A stretch of 64,000 nucleotides of DNA from Prorocentrum cordatum. Its lineage: Eukaryota; Sar; Dinophyceae; Prorocentrales; Prorocentraceae. The stretch is from the NCBI GenBank assembly GCA_963575745.1, contig CAUYUJ010015305.1, positions 923,991 to 987,990 of the forward strand, written 5' to 3'. The position numbers and the translations under genes were made by a program. Every line of letters begins with the position of its first letter. Positions within the stretch are counted from its first letter, which is position 1. Below the pieces are notes generated by a model. The model made no database searches and was not told the origin of the DNA. It was given only the letters and a program-made list of their open reading frames with translations. Positions 43,821 through 54,277 of the stretch are shown here, piece after piece.

Positions 43821-44124
43821 GAAGAAGGACTCGGATCTTGAAAAGTGGCCCGCGCCGGGCGAGAGCGCCATTCTGAACGACGGAAGCAAAGCGCCGATTT
43901 GAACATGAGGCCCACGCTGCAGCAGGAGCAGCTCGCTCCTTGTGAGCCAGTTTCCTTGTGACAAGGCGTTCACTGTACTCGCCCTGGCTGCTGAATCCGA
44001 CTGCAGGTGTGCCTCCTCGTTCCCCCTCCACTGCAACTCTGGTTCGAGCCGCTTCTTGTGCTCGTGGCGCCAAGGGGCTCTGAAGGCATCCGGTGCGAGG
44101 CTTCCCCAAAGGACTCGTGCAGCC

Positions 44125-44526
44125 ATGGGAGGCGATGGAGACGCGCTCGACAACAACGCCATCATTGTCACCGACGCGTGCTGCTGCATGTACGACGGCT
44201 GCCTCTTCGGGGATGGGTGCATCGGGTGCATGGCGAGCGAGACGATGTGCTGCCTCGAGATGGAGTTCTGCTGCAAGCAGGGCGCAGAGTCGCTGTGCTG
44301 CGTCTGCTGCGCGATCCGCTGCGTTTCGCCTACCGTGTGCATCAAGTCGCAGGGCCAGATGTGCTGTCTTGCCGGCGCGGCCGCCATCCCGTGCGACGAG
44401 GAGGTGCCTTGCATGGTCGGCACGTGCGGCATCATCTGCTATCCCACGATCGCCATTTGCAAGACGCTGGGCGACATCACGGGGAATTCAGGTGGGGATG
44501 CCCCCCCGGCTGAGCAGGTGGGCTAA
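44125..44526 (+). CDS. Cysteine-rich protein, array copy 3
   Basis: 133 aa; the predicted protein is the same as copy 1 as far as I can read (TIAICK, ending APPAEQVG). The leader between the acidic segment and the ATG contains a pyrimidine-rich stretch (CCTCCTCGTTCCCCCTCC), and a CAG lies directly before CCATGG. That is a plausible trans-splice acceptor for a dinoflagellate spliced leader (inference). Nearly identical to copy 4 through the whole unit, which suggests recent unequal exchange or gene conversion. Confidence 0.85.
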   Translation: MGGDGDALDNNAIIVTDACCCMYDGCLFGDGCIGCMASETMCCLEMEFCCKQGAESLCCVCCAIRCVSPTVCIKSQGQMCCLAGAAAIPCDEEVPCMVGTCGIICYPTIAICKTLGDITGNSGGDAPPAEQVG

Positions 44527-45527
44527 AGGCTCCCCTGTCTCCGTCTCGTGCTGGCGAAGTTACCAGCGTGGCCGCAAAGTCGAGCCGGGCTCTTGTTTCG
44601 AATCGGGCCGTCGCGCAGCAGCAGGTTGGATGCAACAGTTGGGTTTGCGCAAAGCCAGGCGGTGAGGATAGAATGATGGCGTGGAGATCATGTATGGGAG
44701 AGGGGGGCAGAAAAGAGAGAGAGGATAGGGACACCTCAGGTGCGCCCGCGCCATATCTAACATCCTACCCCGCACGCCCATCTCTTCTCGTTGCGCTGTT
44801 TTTCTCCATCCGCCGACGCGTGGCATAGCGGACCTGGACCTTCAAAGAGGACCATATCGTGTCATGCGCAATCGGAAAAAAAAAGGGGAGTTGCGCTCGG
44901 CGGAATAGGAGGTGGCGTATGAGCAGGAGGATGGGCCAGCAGAAAACGAGGAGGACAAGGAGGAGGACGAGGACGAGCAGCAGCAGCAGGCTCTGGAGTG
45001 GAAGGAGCGGGAGGAGCAGGACCAGGGGAAGGTGGAGGTGGGGGAACTCAGGAGGAGGCGTAGGAGGTGGCGTATGAGCAGGAGGATCGGCCAGCGGAAA
45101 ACGAGAAAGATAAGGAGGAGGACGAGGACGAACAGCAGCAGCAGGCTCTGGAGTGGAAGGAGCGGGAGGAGCAGGAGGACCAGGGGAAGGTGGAGAAGGG
45201 GAACTCAGGAGGGCGACAACGATGAAGAAGGACTCGGATCTTGAAAAGTGGCCCGCGCCGGGCGAGAGCGCCATTCTGAACGACGGAAGCAAAGCGCCGA
45301 TTTGAACATGAGGCCCACGCTGCAGCAGGAGCAGCTCGCTCCTTGTGAGCCAGTTTCCTTGTGACAAGGCGTTCACTGTACTCGCCCTGGCTGCTGAATC
45401 CGACTGCAGGTGTGCCTCCTCGTTCCCCCTCCACTGCAACTCTGGTTCGAGCCGCTTCTTGTGCTCGTGGCGCCAAGGGGCTCTGAAGGCATCCGGTGCG
45501 AGGCTTCCCCAAAGGACTCGTGCAGCC

Positions 45528-45929
45528 ATGGGAGGCGATGGAGACGCGCTCGACAACAACGCCATCATTGTCACCGACGCGTGCTGCTGCATGTACGACG
45601 GCTGCCTCTTCGGGGATGGGTGCATCGGGTGCATGGCGAGCGAGACGATGTGCTGCCTCGAGATGGAGTTCTGCTGCAAGCAGGGCGCAGAGTCGCTGTG
45701 CTGCGTCTGCTGCGCGATCCGCTGCGTTTCGCCTACCGTGTGCATCAAGTCGCAGGGCCAGATGTGCTGTCTTGCCGGCGCGGCCGCCATCCCGTGCGAC
45801 GAGGAGGTGCCTTGCATGGTCGGCACGTGCGGCATCATCTGCTATCCCACGATCGCCATTTGCAAGACGCTGGGCGACATCACGGGGAATTCAGGTGGGG
45901 ATGCCCCCCCGGCTGAGCAGGTGGGCTAA
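45528..45929 (+). CDS. Cysteine-rich protein, array copy 4
   Basis: 133 aa, same reading as copy 3. It is the last complete copy before the 8.6-kb insertion. Its trailer continues to 46224 and the next unit's first 53 bases follow before the array is broken. Confidence 0.85.
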   Translation: MGGDGDALDNNAIIVTDACCCMYDGCLFGDGCIGCMASETMCCLEMEFCCKQGAESLCCVCCAIRCVSPTVCIKSQGQMCCLAGAAAIPCDEEVPCMVGTCGIICYPTIAICKTLGDITGNSGGDAPPAEQVG

Positions 45930-46370
45930 AGGCTCCCCTGTCTCCGTCTCGTGCTGGCGAAGTTACCAGCGTGGCCGCAAAGTCGAGCCGGGCTCTTGTT
46001 TCGAATCGGGCCGTCGCGCAGCAGCAGGTTGGATGCAACAGTTGGGTTTGCGCAAAGCCAGGCGGTGAGGATAGAATGATGGCGTGGAGATTATGTATGG
46101 GAGAGGGGGGCAGAAAAGAGAGAGGATAGGGACACGCCAGGTGCGCCCGCGCCATATCTAACATCCTACCCCGCGCGCCCATCTCTTCTCGTTGCGCTGT
46201 TTTTCTCCATCCGCCGACGCGTGGCATAGCGGACCTGGACCTTCAAAGAGGACCATATCGTGTCATGCGCAATCGGAGAAACATGATCGACCCACGAACC
46301 CGGAAAGGAATATAGAACTGTAGCACATGGCAGCGTTTTCAAAGACACCTAATTGGGTGACGGGCAAATG

Positions 46371-47128
46371 CAATGCTGAGTGTATCGATCTTGATGTACC
46401 CTGCCGAGGGCTGTGCTGTGCTGCACCGTGCTGAATTGCGATGCGCCATGCCGCGATTGTGCTCTATAGCGTCATGGATCGAGTCCTCCTGTGCATCCGA
46501 GTCCTGACCGAACTGATCTGGATTTTAAGCTCGAGCTGCCTGAACACATAGTAGCTACCCCAGAGCTGATGGACAGGGGAGCATGTCAGGAGGACGCGCC
46601 GCGAAACGTCCCAAGGGATGCGCCAGGCGACGTGCCAGGGGACATGACATGGGGTCGCACCGCGGGACGTGCCAAGGGGACGCGCTGCGGAACGCGCCAA
46701 TGGATGTGCCACGGGATGTGCCAGGGGACGCGCCACGCGACGTGCCAGGGAGACTCGCCAAGGGACGCGCCACGGAACGTGCCAAGGAACGCGCCAAGTT
46801 GCAATGTTGAGTGTATCGATCTTGATGTACTGTGCCGAAACATGTGCTGTGCTGCGCCGTACTGAATTGCGATGCGCCATGCCGCGATTGTACTCTATAG
46901 CCTCGTGGATCGAGTCCTCCTTTGCATCCGAGTCCTGACCGAACTGATCTCGATCTTAAGCTCGAGCTGCCTGAACACAGAGTAGCTGCCCCAGAGCTAA
47001 TTGACAGGGGGACATGCCAGGAGGACGCGCCGCGGAACGTCTCAAGGGACGCGCCAAGCGACGTGCCAAGGGACGCGCCATGGGGACGCACCGCGGGATG
47101 TGCCAAGGGGACGCGCTACTGAACGTGC
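46371..47128 (+). repeat. 431-bp tandem duplication with GGACGCGCCA words
   Basis: CAATGCTGAGTGTATCGATC at 46371 recurs as CAATGTTGAGTGTATCGATC at 46802. The second copy is shorter. Each copy ends in degenerate ~15-20-bp words of the form GGGACGCGCCA..GACGTGCCA. Non-coding. Confidence 0.8.
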
Positions 47129-47144
47129 TGGGGAAAAGCGTCTC

Positions 47145-47286
47145 GCTCGAGACATCCGGTCAAAATCCAGAGAAATCCTGGCAAAACAAACGAATTAGCC
47201 GAGACATCCTCGAAAATCCTGCGCGCGGGACGCGGCACGCGCGAGACATCCTCGGAATTCCTGCGAGCGGGACGTGAAAACACTGC
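47145..47286 (+). repeat. GAGACATCC repeat array, left part
   Basis: Three copies of (C)GAGACATCC (near 47149, 47200 and 47242) in ~45-bp units with AAACAAACGAA.TAGCC and ATTCCTGCGCGCGGGACGCG. These units match 54540-54640 closely. The YR element begins at the right edge. Confidence 0.75.
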
Positions 47287-47347
47287 TTCTGCGCGGCAGG
47301 GGTTTGCTAAGAGTTTTAGGTCTGTCGCCGTAATGTTGCTCAAGCTA
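47287..47347 (+). repeat. Split direct repeat A1
   Basis: 61 bp, starts TTCTGCGCGGCAGGGGTTTG and ends GTTGCTCAAGCTA. Pairs with A2 at 54166-54226. It lies 11 bp upstream of the first ATG of the element. Confidence 0.85.
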
Positions 47348-47358
47348 AAAACGCCAGC

Positions 47359-49433
47359 ATGATTGTGGGGAACGCCACGAGCAGTGCGATCGCCGCCTCG
47401 TGTCTGGCGACTGGCGTGCTGCTCCACTCCGCCAATTGGCTTGGCGACGGGTGGTGTTCGGGCGGTTTCGTCAGGGTCATTTGGACGTCCAGTACCACCA
47501 GCACGACCGAGACCAGTGTGACCTGGACGACGGTGGTCGTCGACGCTCCGCTCCCCTGCCCTCCGCCCGAGCCCCTTGAGTGCCCGCGCGGCGGGCCAGA
47601 GAGCTTCCACGTCCTGGGCGACGGCGTGACGGGTTCGACGGTGGAGATCCCCAGCTGGCTGCTCCTGCCGGCGCTGGGCGGCGGTGGGGCCGGGCTTGCC
47701 TGGGGCGCCTGACGCTGCTGTGCGCGGAGGGCGAGCGACCTCCGCCGGAGGCAGCCTCTGGGCGAGGCCCGCCTGCAGATCAAATGATTCACCTGCCGCC
47801 GAGGTCGCTCTTCGAGACGGTCGCTCATCCCACGCCAGGGTCGAGGGGGCTGGTCACGTTCTCGAGCGACCCCAGCTGGGCCCACGAGAGGTTTTTTCTG
47901 TGGCCCGTCCCGCCAGACTCGGACGGCGGCCGCTGGGCCAGCTACGTCTACACGCCTGGGGGCGACTTCCACGTGGAGCACGAGACCGACTACAGCAGCC
48001 CGGCCCTGCTCACAGGGCGGAAGGGCTACCCGGCGGGCGTCCCTCAGGTGGTGGTGTTCAGCCGGGCGCTGGAGCCGGACGAGGTGGCTGAGCTCGTCAA
48101 GAGGGCGCGCGCCGAGGCCGCCGTGATGACGGGGAGTGCGGGGCCCGATTTCAGCGTGCCCGACGCGGTGAACTGAAAGGGGGGCCGGCTGGACTTTCCG
48201 GCCTACTCCCCGTTGCAGGCGCCGCGCCTCAGTGCCTGGGGCCGCTGGCTCCGGGGCAAGCAGGCCATGCCCCTCCCCGTCGGCGACGTCGAAGGCGCGG
48301 GGGCTGCTTTCGTGCCAGCGTCGGAGCCGGGCGGCGGCACCCCCACGCCCTTGCCAGAGGCTGCCGACGGGCATGGCTGGCTGTGCAGCGACCTGGCCTG
48401 TCGGGACGGGGCCTTCGCATTCGGCACCGAGCTGCGTCCTGGCCAGCCGCCGCGCGTCGAGCTGCGTGGGCGCGGCGAGTGCGGCATCGCCACCGACCGC
48501 AGCGGAGGTCATCACCCTGTGAAGTTCGTCGAGCTCCGTCGCGTGGCGGAGTGGCGCGAGGCCAAGCAGCTGGGGGCCTCCCGTCTCCGTGGCGGTGGCG
48601 AGCAGCTCGAGAAGAGGCTGCTCGACGACGGGCCACCTCGGCCGCCCGCGCTGGCGCCCTCCACGGCCCGAGCCGAGGCGGCCGAGGTCGACGACCTCCG
48701 CGCGCGCTGGATCGACGAATTACGACGACGCGGGGGTCAGGCACAAGGAGCGGAAGAGGGTGCTGCAGGAGGCCGCTCAGGAGAGCGCCCAGACTGCTGG
48801 GCTCACAGGGCCCCCAGCGTGCCCCCCCGTCTGCAGGAAGTTCCACAAGCGCGGCGGGGCGCCCAAGGCCTGGTTCGCCGAGTGGGCCCGCGAGGTCGGC
48901 ATCTCGCGCAAGGACCGGGCCTGGCACGAGGTCGAGTGCCTCATCGAGTGTCTCTGGCTGGCCGGCAGCTACGACCAGCTGAACTCGGGGGGGCGTTGCG
49001 GCCCTGGAGGCGGTCGCCCAGCGGCTGCTGCAGCACGCGGGGGCCTGCGCGAAGGGCGCTGACAATCCCATTTGGAGCGCGGCCAAGCACCTCGCCCCCG
49101 AGGAGATGCGCACGTGCGCCGCGCGCCGGGCGAAGGACGAGCTGGAGCTGGAGAGCCTCCGTGTCCGCGCCCGCGCGCCCCGCTCGGGGGCCGCCCAAGG
49201 TGCCGACGCCGCGGCCGCCGCCGCCCTCACAGGGGGCCCCCCCTCGCAGGCGGAGGGGGACCAGGCCGGCGGAGGCAGAGCAGGAGGAGGGAGAGGTAGA
49301 GGCGGCCGCGGGCGAGGCGCGCGGCCGCCGGCCACGCGACGCTGGTCGCCGAGGGCGACGATGGCCCGACCGTCGCCCGCGAACCCCACAGGGCTCGTGC
49401 CTCCCTGCCTCTCCCTCCTCTGAGCGTCGCGGG
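47359..49433 (+). pseudogene. Gag-like region of the YR retrotransposon
   Basis: The first ATG after A1 (47359) opens a 117-aa frame with a Ser/Thr-rich segment and a hydrophobic stretch. Near 47690 the coding frame moves to one that runs through FHVEHETDYSSPALLTGRKG and EPDEVAELVKRARAEAA. TGA 48174-48176 interrupts it, then it continues in the same frame with KGGRLDFPAYSPLQAPRLSAWGRWLRG and GHHPVKFVELRRVAEWREAK to about 48715. Frame changes near 48715 and 48990 follow (CRKFHKRGGAPKAWFAEWAR; LEAVAQRLLQHAGACAKGAD). The end is a Gly/Arg/Ala-rich nucleic-acid-binding-like tail. Assignment as Gag rests on position and style, not on a recognised domain. Confidence 0.55.
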
Positions 49434-51690
49434 CATCCCCGCGGCCGCCACGGGCGGGGGGCGCAGGCGGCTGCTGCGAGACATCCACGCGGCCATCGAG
49501 GCGCTGAACTGGATGCGTGGAGGGGATCATCGGCCTGCCCCACGGCAGATGTCGGCGCCCACCGAGAAGAAGGTTTTGGGCCTGCAGGCTGATGTGCGGC
49601 AGCGCGTCGTGGAGGCAGACCCCCGCTGGTGCGACGTTGACAGCGCCGTCGGCGAATGTGGAGCCTTGGCCAGACCCTGGAAGGGGCGCTCGGGCTACGC
49701 GCCGGCGCCTTCATGCAGTGGCGGGTCCTACGAGTACTCGATGGTATCTATGCCGAGTGACTTGCATGACTCGCCGTCGCTCATCTCGACGTTGCCTTCG
49801 GAGGCGAGGAAGCACCTCGAGGATTTTGAGAGGCTCATGCTCCGGCCCGCGCAGGAGTCGGAACTAATGCAACAGCACGAAGGGGTGCCGGGCTGCCACG
49901 CCGACCCGGCGCTGCAGAAGGATCCTCGCACCTACGGCCGCTTTGCGCGAAGGGTAGCGAGGGTCGGCATGGCGACCCTCGCTCGAGACCCGGCCTGCGC
50001 GCTGGGCGTCTTTTTCGTCGCCAAGAAGCCCGACAAGCTCAGGTTGATCGTCGACTGCCGGCGAGCCAACCAGCTGTTCCAGAAGCTTCCAGGCGTCGCC
50101 CTCGAGCGGCGAGGGTTTGTCCAGGGTGGAGATCGACGACCCCGAGGGCCTCCTGAAGGGCCTGCGGGTCCACCTCGGCGTCGGGGACGTCGCGGACTGC
50201 TTCCAAAGGATGAGGTTGGTGAAGACGGCGGGGGGCCGACATTCGGCGTTGTTTCTACTGGCCGCCCCTCGCGTCCAAGCACGCCGGCGCCTCCGAGGTC
50301 GACGGCGTGGCTGCGAGGCCGGACGAGAAGATCTGGCCCATGTGCGCGAGCCTCCCGATGGGCTTCTCGCGGTCGTTGCACTTCGCCGAGACGGCGAACG
50401 CCCAGCGCCGGGGTCGCCAGCCCGCGCTGCGGCAGAGCCAGGAGCTCTCGGACCGGGGGCCCCCCCTGGTCCTCGGCGAGCCATCCGCCTCGGCAGGATC
50501 AGGCCACTTCATGTACTTTGACAACGCTGGCGCGCTCTCCTTCGACGGCGACCTGGCGGGTCGCGCTCCGGCGGGGGCCCAGAGGGACTTTGACGCCGAC
50601 GCGCTGCGCATCCACGAGATGGAGGTTTTCGACCACGGCGGGCCGCCCTTGGGCTGGCATCTTGACGGCGACGCCCGAGTCGCCCGGCCCAGCGACAAGC
50701 GTTTCGCTCTGGTGCGCCGTGGCGTCCGGGCGCTGCTTCAGCTGAGGAAGGTCTCTGGCTGGCAGGTCGAGGCCGTCTTAGGGCGCGTCACTTTCCTGAG
50801 TTTGATGCGTCGGGGGCTTCTCGATCTCGATCTTCCACGCGGTGTATCGCTTCGTTCGGGAGTCCTACACGAAATTCCAGCGGCTGCGGGTCTCGGCTCG
50901 GGAGGAGCTCAACGCTTTCCTCGGGGCCATGATCTTCGTCGAGGCCGACTGGAGCCAGCCGTGGACGCCCTGCGTCTACGCCAGCGACGCGAGCCCCCGC
51001 GGCTTCGGCGTCTCCCAGCCCCCTTGGTCGCATCGGGGCGCGGCCGAGGTCGGGCGCGTGCCGGAGCTCAGTCGCCACCGCCTGGGCGGCGCCCGGGCCC
51101 GAGAGCACGCCTTCGAGGTCGCCGGCTTCCAGGTGGACCCTGAGAGCGGCGACGCGGAGCGCGACTTCCTCGGCCGGCCCGCGCGGCTCGACAGGGAGGC
51201 GAGGGAGATCCTGGAGGCGGCGCGATGGGGGCGCAATGAGGATTTTGCAGAGGTGCCCAGCCGCCTCCTTGCCGGCGACCGCTGGCGCACTATTCTCGCT
51301 GATCGCTGGCTCCATGCCGACGACATTTTGCGCCTTGAGGCCAGAGCGGCGGTCAAGGCCGGAGCTCGCGCCCTGCACATTGGGGGTGTGAAAAAACTGT
51401 CGCGCCTTCTTGTTCGGCGATAATTCGGCCATCACGCTTTGTTTCGCTCGGGGGAGGTCGAGGGATTTCAGGGTGCTTGCGCAACTAAGGCGATTATTTA
51501 GTCTGGCCCTCGCTCGGAATGTCCGACTTCATTTCCGATGGACCCCAGCGAGTTCAAGTCTGGGGACGATGGGGAGCCGAATATACGACACTTTGTATGA
51601 CGCTGAGAAGACCCTTGTTTCTCACCTGGGCACCGAGCTGCCGCGTGCGGAGCCCGAGCCTGAGGTCAGTCAGGCCGATCCCTCCCCCGA
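49434..51690 (+). pseudogene. Reverse transcriptase and RNase H of the YR retrotransposon, frameshifted
   Basis: Reads as one polyprotein section once frame changes near 50115, 50280, 50820, 51415 and 51575 are allowed. RT landmarks in order: GVFFVAKKPDKLRLIVDCRR (fingers), GVGDVADCF (motif A, Asp at nt 50186 and 50195), SLPMGFSRSLHFAE (motif B region) and MYFDNAG (motif C as Y-F-D-N at 50514-50525). RNase H follows: VYASDASPRGFGV (Asp at 50986), LEARAAVKA, then DNSAITLC, ARNVRLHFRWTPSE and GSRIYD. YxDN instead of YxDD in motif C is shared by many YR-element RTs as I recall them. No intact ORF covers the domain, so enzymatic activity is unlikely. Confidence 0.75.
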
Positions 51691-52199
51691 CTCGAACCTC
51701 CTCCTTAGCCATGTGGGCTCCAGATATGTTTCTCAGGCCGATCCAGTTTCCGCACCGAGCCTCAGCCAGACCGATGCTGTGAGAGCCACAGAGGGACCGG
51801 CGCCGGCGGCTGCCGTCGGCTCCCGGCCGCCCTCCGGGCGGACGTCCGCCCGCGTCGTCGGCCTTTGCGCGCAGTCGCTGCTTGACTGCGTCCCTGGCTC
51901 GGCCGAGCTCGGAGGGGCAGGCGACCCGCGTACGCGCCCTGACCCTGGAGCGGGGTCTGGCCAGCCGCCTGACGATGCACGGCCGTGCTCTGGGGCAGGG
52001 CCGGCACGAGCGTCTCGCGGGCTCCGCTCGAGCGCAGACGACGCAGGCCTTCCTGGGGCAGGTGGCGGACGAGATCCCCGACAGGTGGGCCAGGGCGCCA
52101 GGCCCGGCTGGCCGAGGCGCCCCCGCGGACGCCGAGGGAGAGAGAGGACGGCGGCGAGAGCGACGACTCCTCGGACCCCGAGGAGAGGGCGGCGACAGC
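51691..52199 (+). other. Linker between RNase H and recombinase
   Basis: Pro/Ala/Arg-rich coding-like sequence in several frames with no domain recognised. It probably encodes an interdomain linker of the element's polyprotein (GSRPPSGRTSARVVGLCAQS, LDCVPGSAELGGA). Confidence 0.4.
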
Positions 52200-53275
52200 G
52201 GCCCGCCAGAGGGCCTTGCGCCGACGCGGGAAGAACTGCGTGCGCCAGTGCCTCAGCGCCCTGATAGGCGCGGCCCTCCTAGGCGCGCGGCTGACGCCGT
52301 TGGAGGCCAGGTCCGTGACCGAGGCAGCTGCTGCCCAGTACCGCCAGCGCGTCCTCGCCTTCTTGAGCTGGGGCCCCTTCTCAGAGACGGTGCTGGAGGA
52401 GCCCGCGCGCCTGGGCGTCGCCCTGACCGACTTCACGAACCACGAGTTCGAGCAGGGTCACAAGCGCTGGGGGGGAGAGAAGCTCCTAGCGGGCATCATC
52501 TTCCACTCACCGCGCTACGAGACGAACGGCTACGACAAGCTGCCGCGCACCCTGCGCGCGTTGATGGGATGGCGCAGAGCGTCGCCATCTCGCTCGAGAA
52601 GGCCCTTGACAGTGGGCATGCGGGCGCCCATTGTGGTTGAAATCGCGAGGCTGGGTTTTTCGATGGCCGCAGCGCTAACTTTGATCATGGCAGAGGGTCG
52701 CCTGCGCCCTGGAGAGATGCTGGGCCTGACGCCGGCATCGTTCCTGCCACCCGCCCCCGGCGGGGTGGCCACGCGGGCCCTCTTGCTCTTCCCGCAGGAG
52801 GGCAACCTGCGGTCCAAGACCGGCAAGAGCGACGACAGCATCCCTCTGGATTCGAGAAGGTTCGGCTGGATGGACGCGATCTACCAGGTGCTCTCCAGGC
52901 GCCCCCAGGGCTCGGCGCGCCTCCTGGATTGGAGCTACCGCGAGTGCGTCCGCCAACCTGAACTGGGCGGCGGTGCTGCATCAAGGGCGTCACGCGGGGG
53001 CCAGCGCCGACCGCGCCAAGAACCTCAGGATTCAGGAGCAAGTGATGAAGCGCGGGAGGTGGCAGGCCCTTCGGAGCGTCAGGAGGCTCGAGAAGGCCGG
53101 GCGCGCCAACCAGGCGTGGCGGGAACTAGATGCCGAGGACCTGGGCCACGTCTGGCTCTGCATGAGGATGATCGAAGGGATTTTCGGGATCTTCCTCCGC
53201 GGGCGCGCGGCGCCCGCGCCGCCGTGCCTCAGGCGCGGAGCGGAGCCCGACCCCAAGCGCGTCAGGCGCTCTTGA
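52200..53275 (+). pseudogene. Tyrosine recombinase of the YR retrotransposon, frameshifted
   Basis: One frame from about 52200 carries the helical N-terminal part (LTDFTNHEFEQGHKRWGGEK), AEGRLRPGEMLGLT with the first catalytic Arg (52705-52707), and SKTGKSDDSIPLDS. Near 52950 the reading must shift by one to reach NWAAVLHQGRHAGASADRA (H-x-x-R-like box, His at 52979-52981) and MKRGRWQALRSVRRLEKAGR. The position where related elements carry the nucleophilic Tyr (RRYEK) reads Leu (CTC, 53087-53089). The domain normally resolves circular DNA intermediates into the genome by strand exchange. Here both the frameshift and the missing Tyr predict loss of function. Confidence 0.7.
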
Positions 53276-53973
53276 CGGCTCCGAGGAGATACGTTCTCGA
53301 TCTTTTTGGCGGCGGCGGCGGCGGCGGTCTTCGCCGAGCCGCCGCGCTCTGGGGCCCCCCCGTAGTCAGTTCGGACTTGCGGATGCTCCTGACGGCCAGG
53401 GTGAATTTACGTTTGATCCTCAGGCACCTTGCAGACGGCAGGGTGGTGGCAGTGATGATGGCACCGCCGTGCGCCACCTTCTCAGTCGCGCGCAACAGGT
53501 ACCCTGTGCGCGACGCTCGGCACGTGCGAGGCCTGCCCAATCTATCGCCCCTCGATGCATATAAGGTGAAGGTGGAAAGTGCTTGCCTAGATACCTGTAT
53601 ACTTGTTTTGCGGGCCTGCCGAAGGCACACTATTTCTTGTGCCCTCGAGAACCTACAGACTTCTAGGCTATGGGCCGACCCGTCGCTGAATCGAGCTGTG
53701 CCGAACCTTGAGAGGGTGGCTATCCATCAGTGCGCGTTCGGTACCAGATATCGTAAGGCAACCGACCTTCTATTTCTGAATGTGTCCGGCTTAGATCTTC
53801 TGAAGACGGAGTCCTGGAGATACCGCTGCAGCGGGAAGCACGGTTTGTGCAGTTCCAGGCTAAACAAGAAGCGCCTTACACTTGAAGGTAGTTCAATGAC
53901 GAGCAAGGCTGCTGCCTACCCCTCCAGGCTTTGTAATTTTCTAGCCAGCACCCTCCTTCAGGGTCATGTCTGA
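53276..53973 (+). CDS. C5-cytosine-methyltransferase-like domain of the YR retrotransposon
   Basis: An open frame to TGA 53971-53973. VLDLFGGGGGGG (Asp 53299) resembles the AdoMet-binding motif I of cytosine-5 methyltransferases (DLFxGxG). APPCATFS (53461-53484) resembles motif IV with the catalytic PC. ALENLQTSRLW (Glu 53647) resembles motif VI (EN.). CAFGTRYRKATDLLFL corresponds to the region after motif VIII. At roughly 220 aa it lacks a full target-recognition domain. It lies downstream of the recombinase, at the end of the polyprotein. In classical DIRS elements a different, Dam-like methyltransferase lies between RNase H and the recombinase. It is the best-preserved ORF of the element. 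Substrate and activity are unknown. Confidence 0.65.
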
Positions 53974-54088
53974 CGCCACTCCGCCGGCCCAGGGCCCTGT
54001 CCTCGTGGGGTCCGAGCCCCAGTTGATTTTAACACAGGGGCCTGCCGCTGCGCTGTGAACTTCCGCTTTTGCGAAAGAGTTTGGATAC

Positions 54089-54162
54089 TTAAGCTAAGCC
54101 TTCCAAGCATATGCATCGGCCGGCTCTGCCATCAAACGTTCACCGCTGTAGAATGAGTAGCA
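54089..54162 (+). repeat. Split direct repeat B1
   Basis: 74 bp, starts TTAAGCTAAGCCTTCCAAGC and ends AATGAGTAGCA. Pairs with B2 at 54278-54351 and is separated from A2 by three bases. Confidence 0.85.
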
Positions 54163-54165
54163 TGT

Positions 54166-54226
54166 TTCTGCGTGGCAAGGGTTTGCTAAGAGTTTTACTT
54201 CTGTCGCCGTAATGTTGCTCAAGCTA
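54166..54226 (+). repeat. Split direct repeat A2
   Basis: 61 bp, starts TTCTGCGTGGCAAGGGTTTG. Differs from A1 at four positions. Followed by a C run and 51 bp before B2. Confidence 0.85.
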
Positions 54227-54277
54227 CCCCCCCCCCCGACCTCACCCGCCTGAGCGCTCCCTGTGGAAGTAGGATCT

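Larger units (their letters stand above)
40360..46277 (+). repeat. Tandem array of the cysteine-rich gene (four units plus the start of a fifth)
   Basis: Units begin at the word CATAGCGGACCTGGACCTTC at 40360, 42030, 43423, 44824 and 46225, giving periods of about 1670, 1393, 1401 and 1401 bp. Each unit has an acidic/purine-rich segment, a ~350-bp leader, a 402-bp gene and a ~300-bp trailer. Units 3 and 4 look almost identical along their full length. The fifth unit stops at 46277, where an 8.6-kb block is inserted, and resumes at 54911. Head-to-tail arrays of near-identical genes are a known dinoflagellate arrangement. Confidence 0.9.

Noticed and set aside
43461-45838. Long minus-strand open frames opposite the array genes (324 and 357 codons)
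   Set aside because: They are exact shadows of the Cys-rich genes and recur only because the units recur. The plus-strand ATG context and Cys pattern are the conserved signals.
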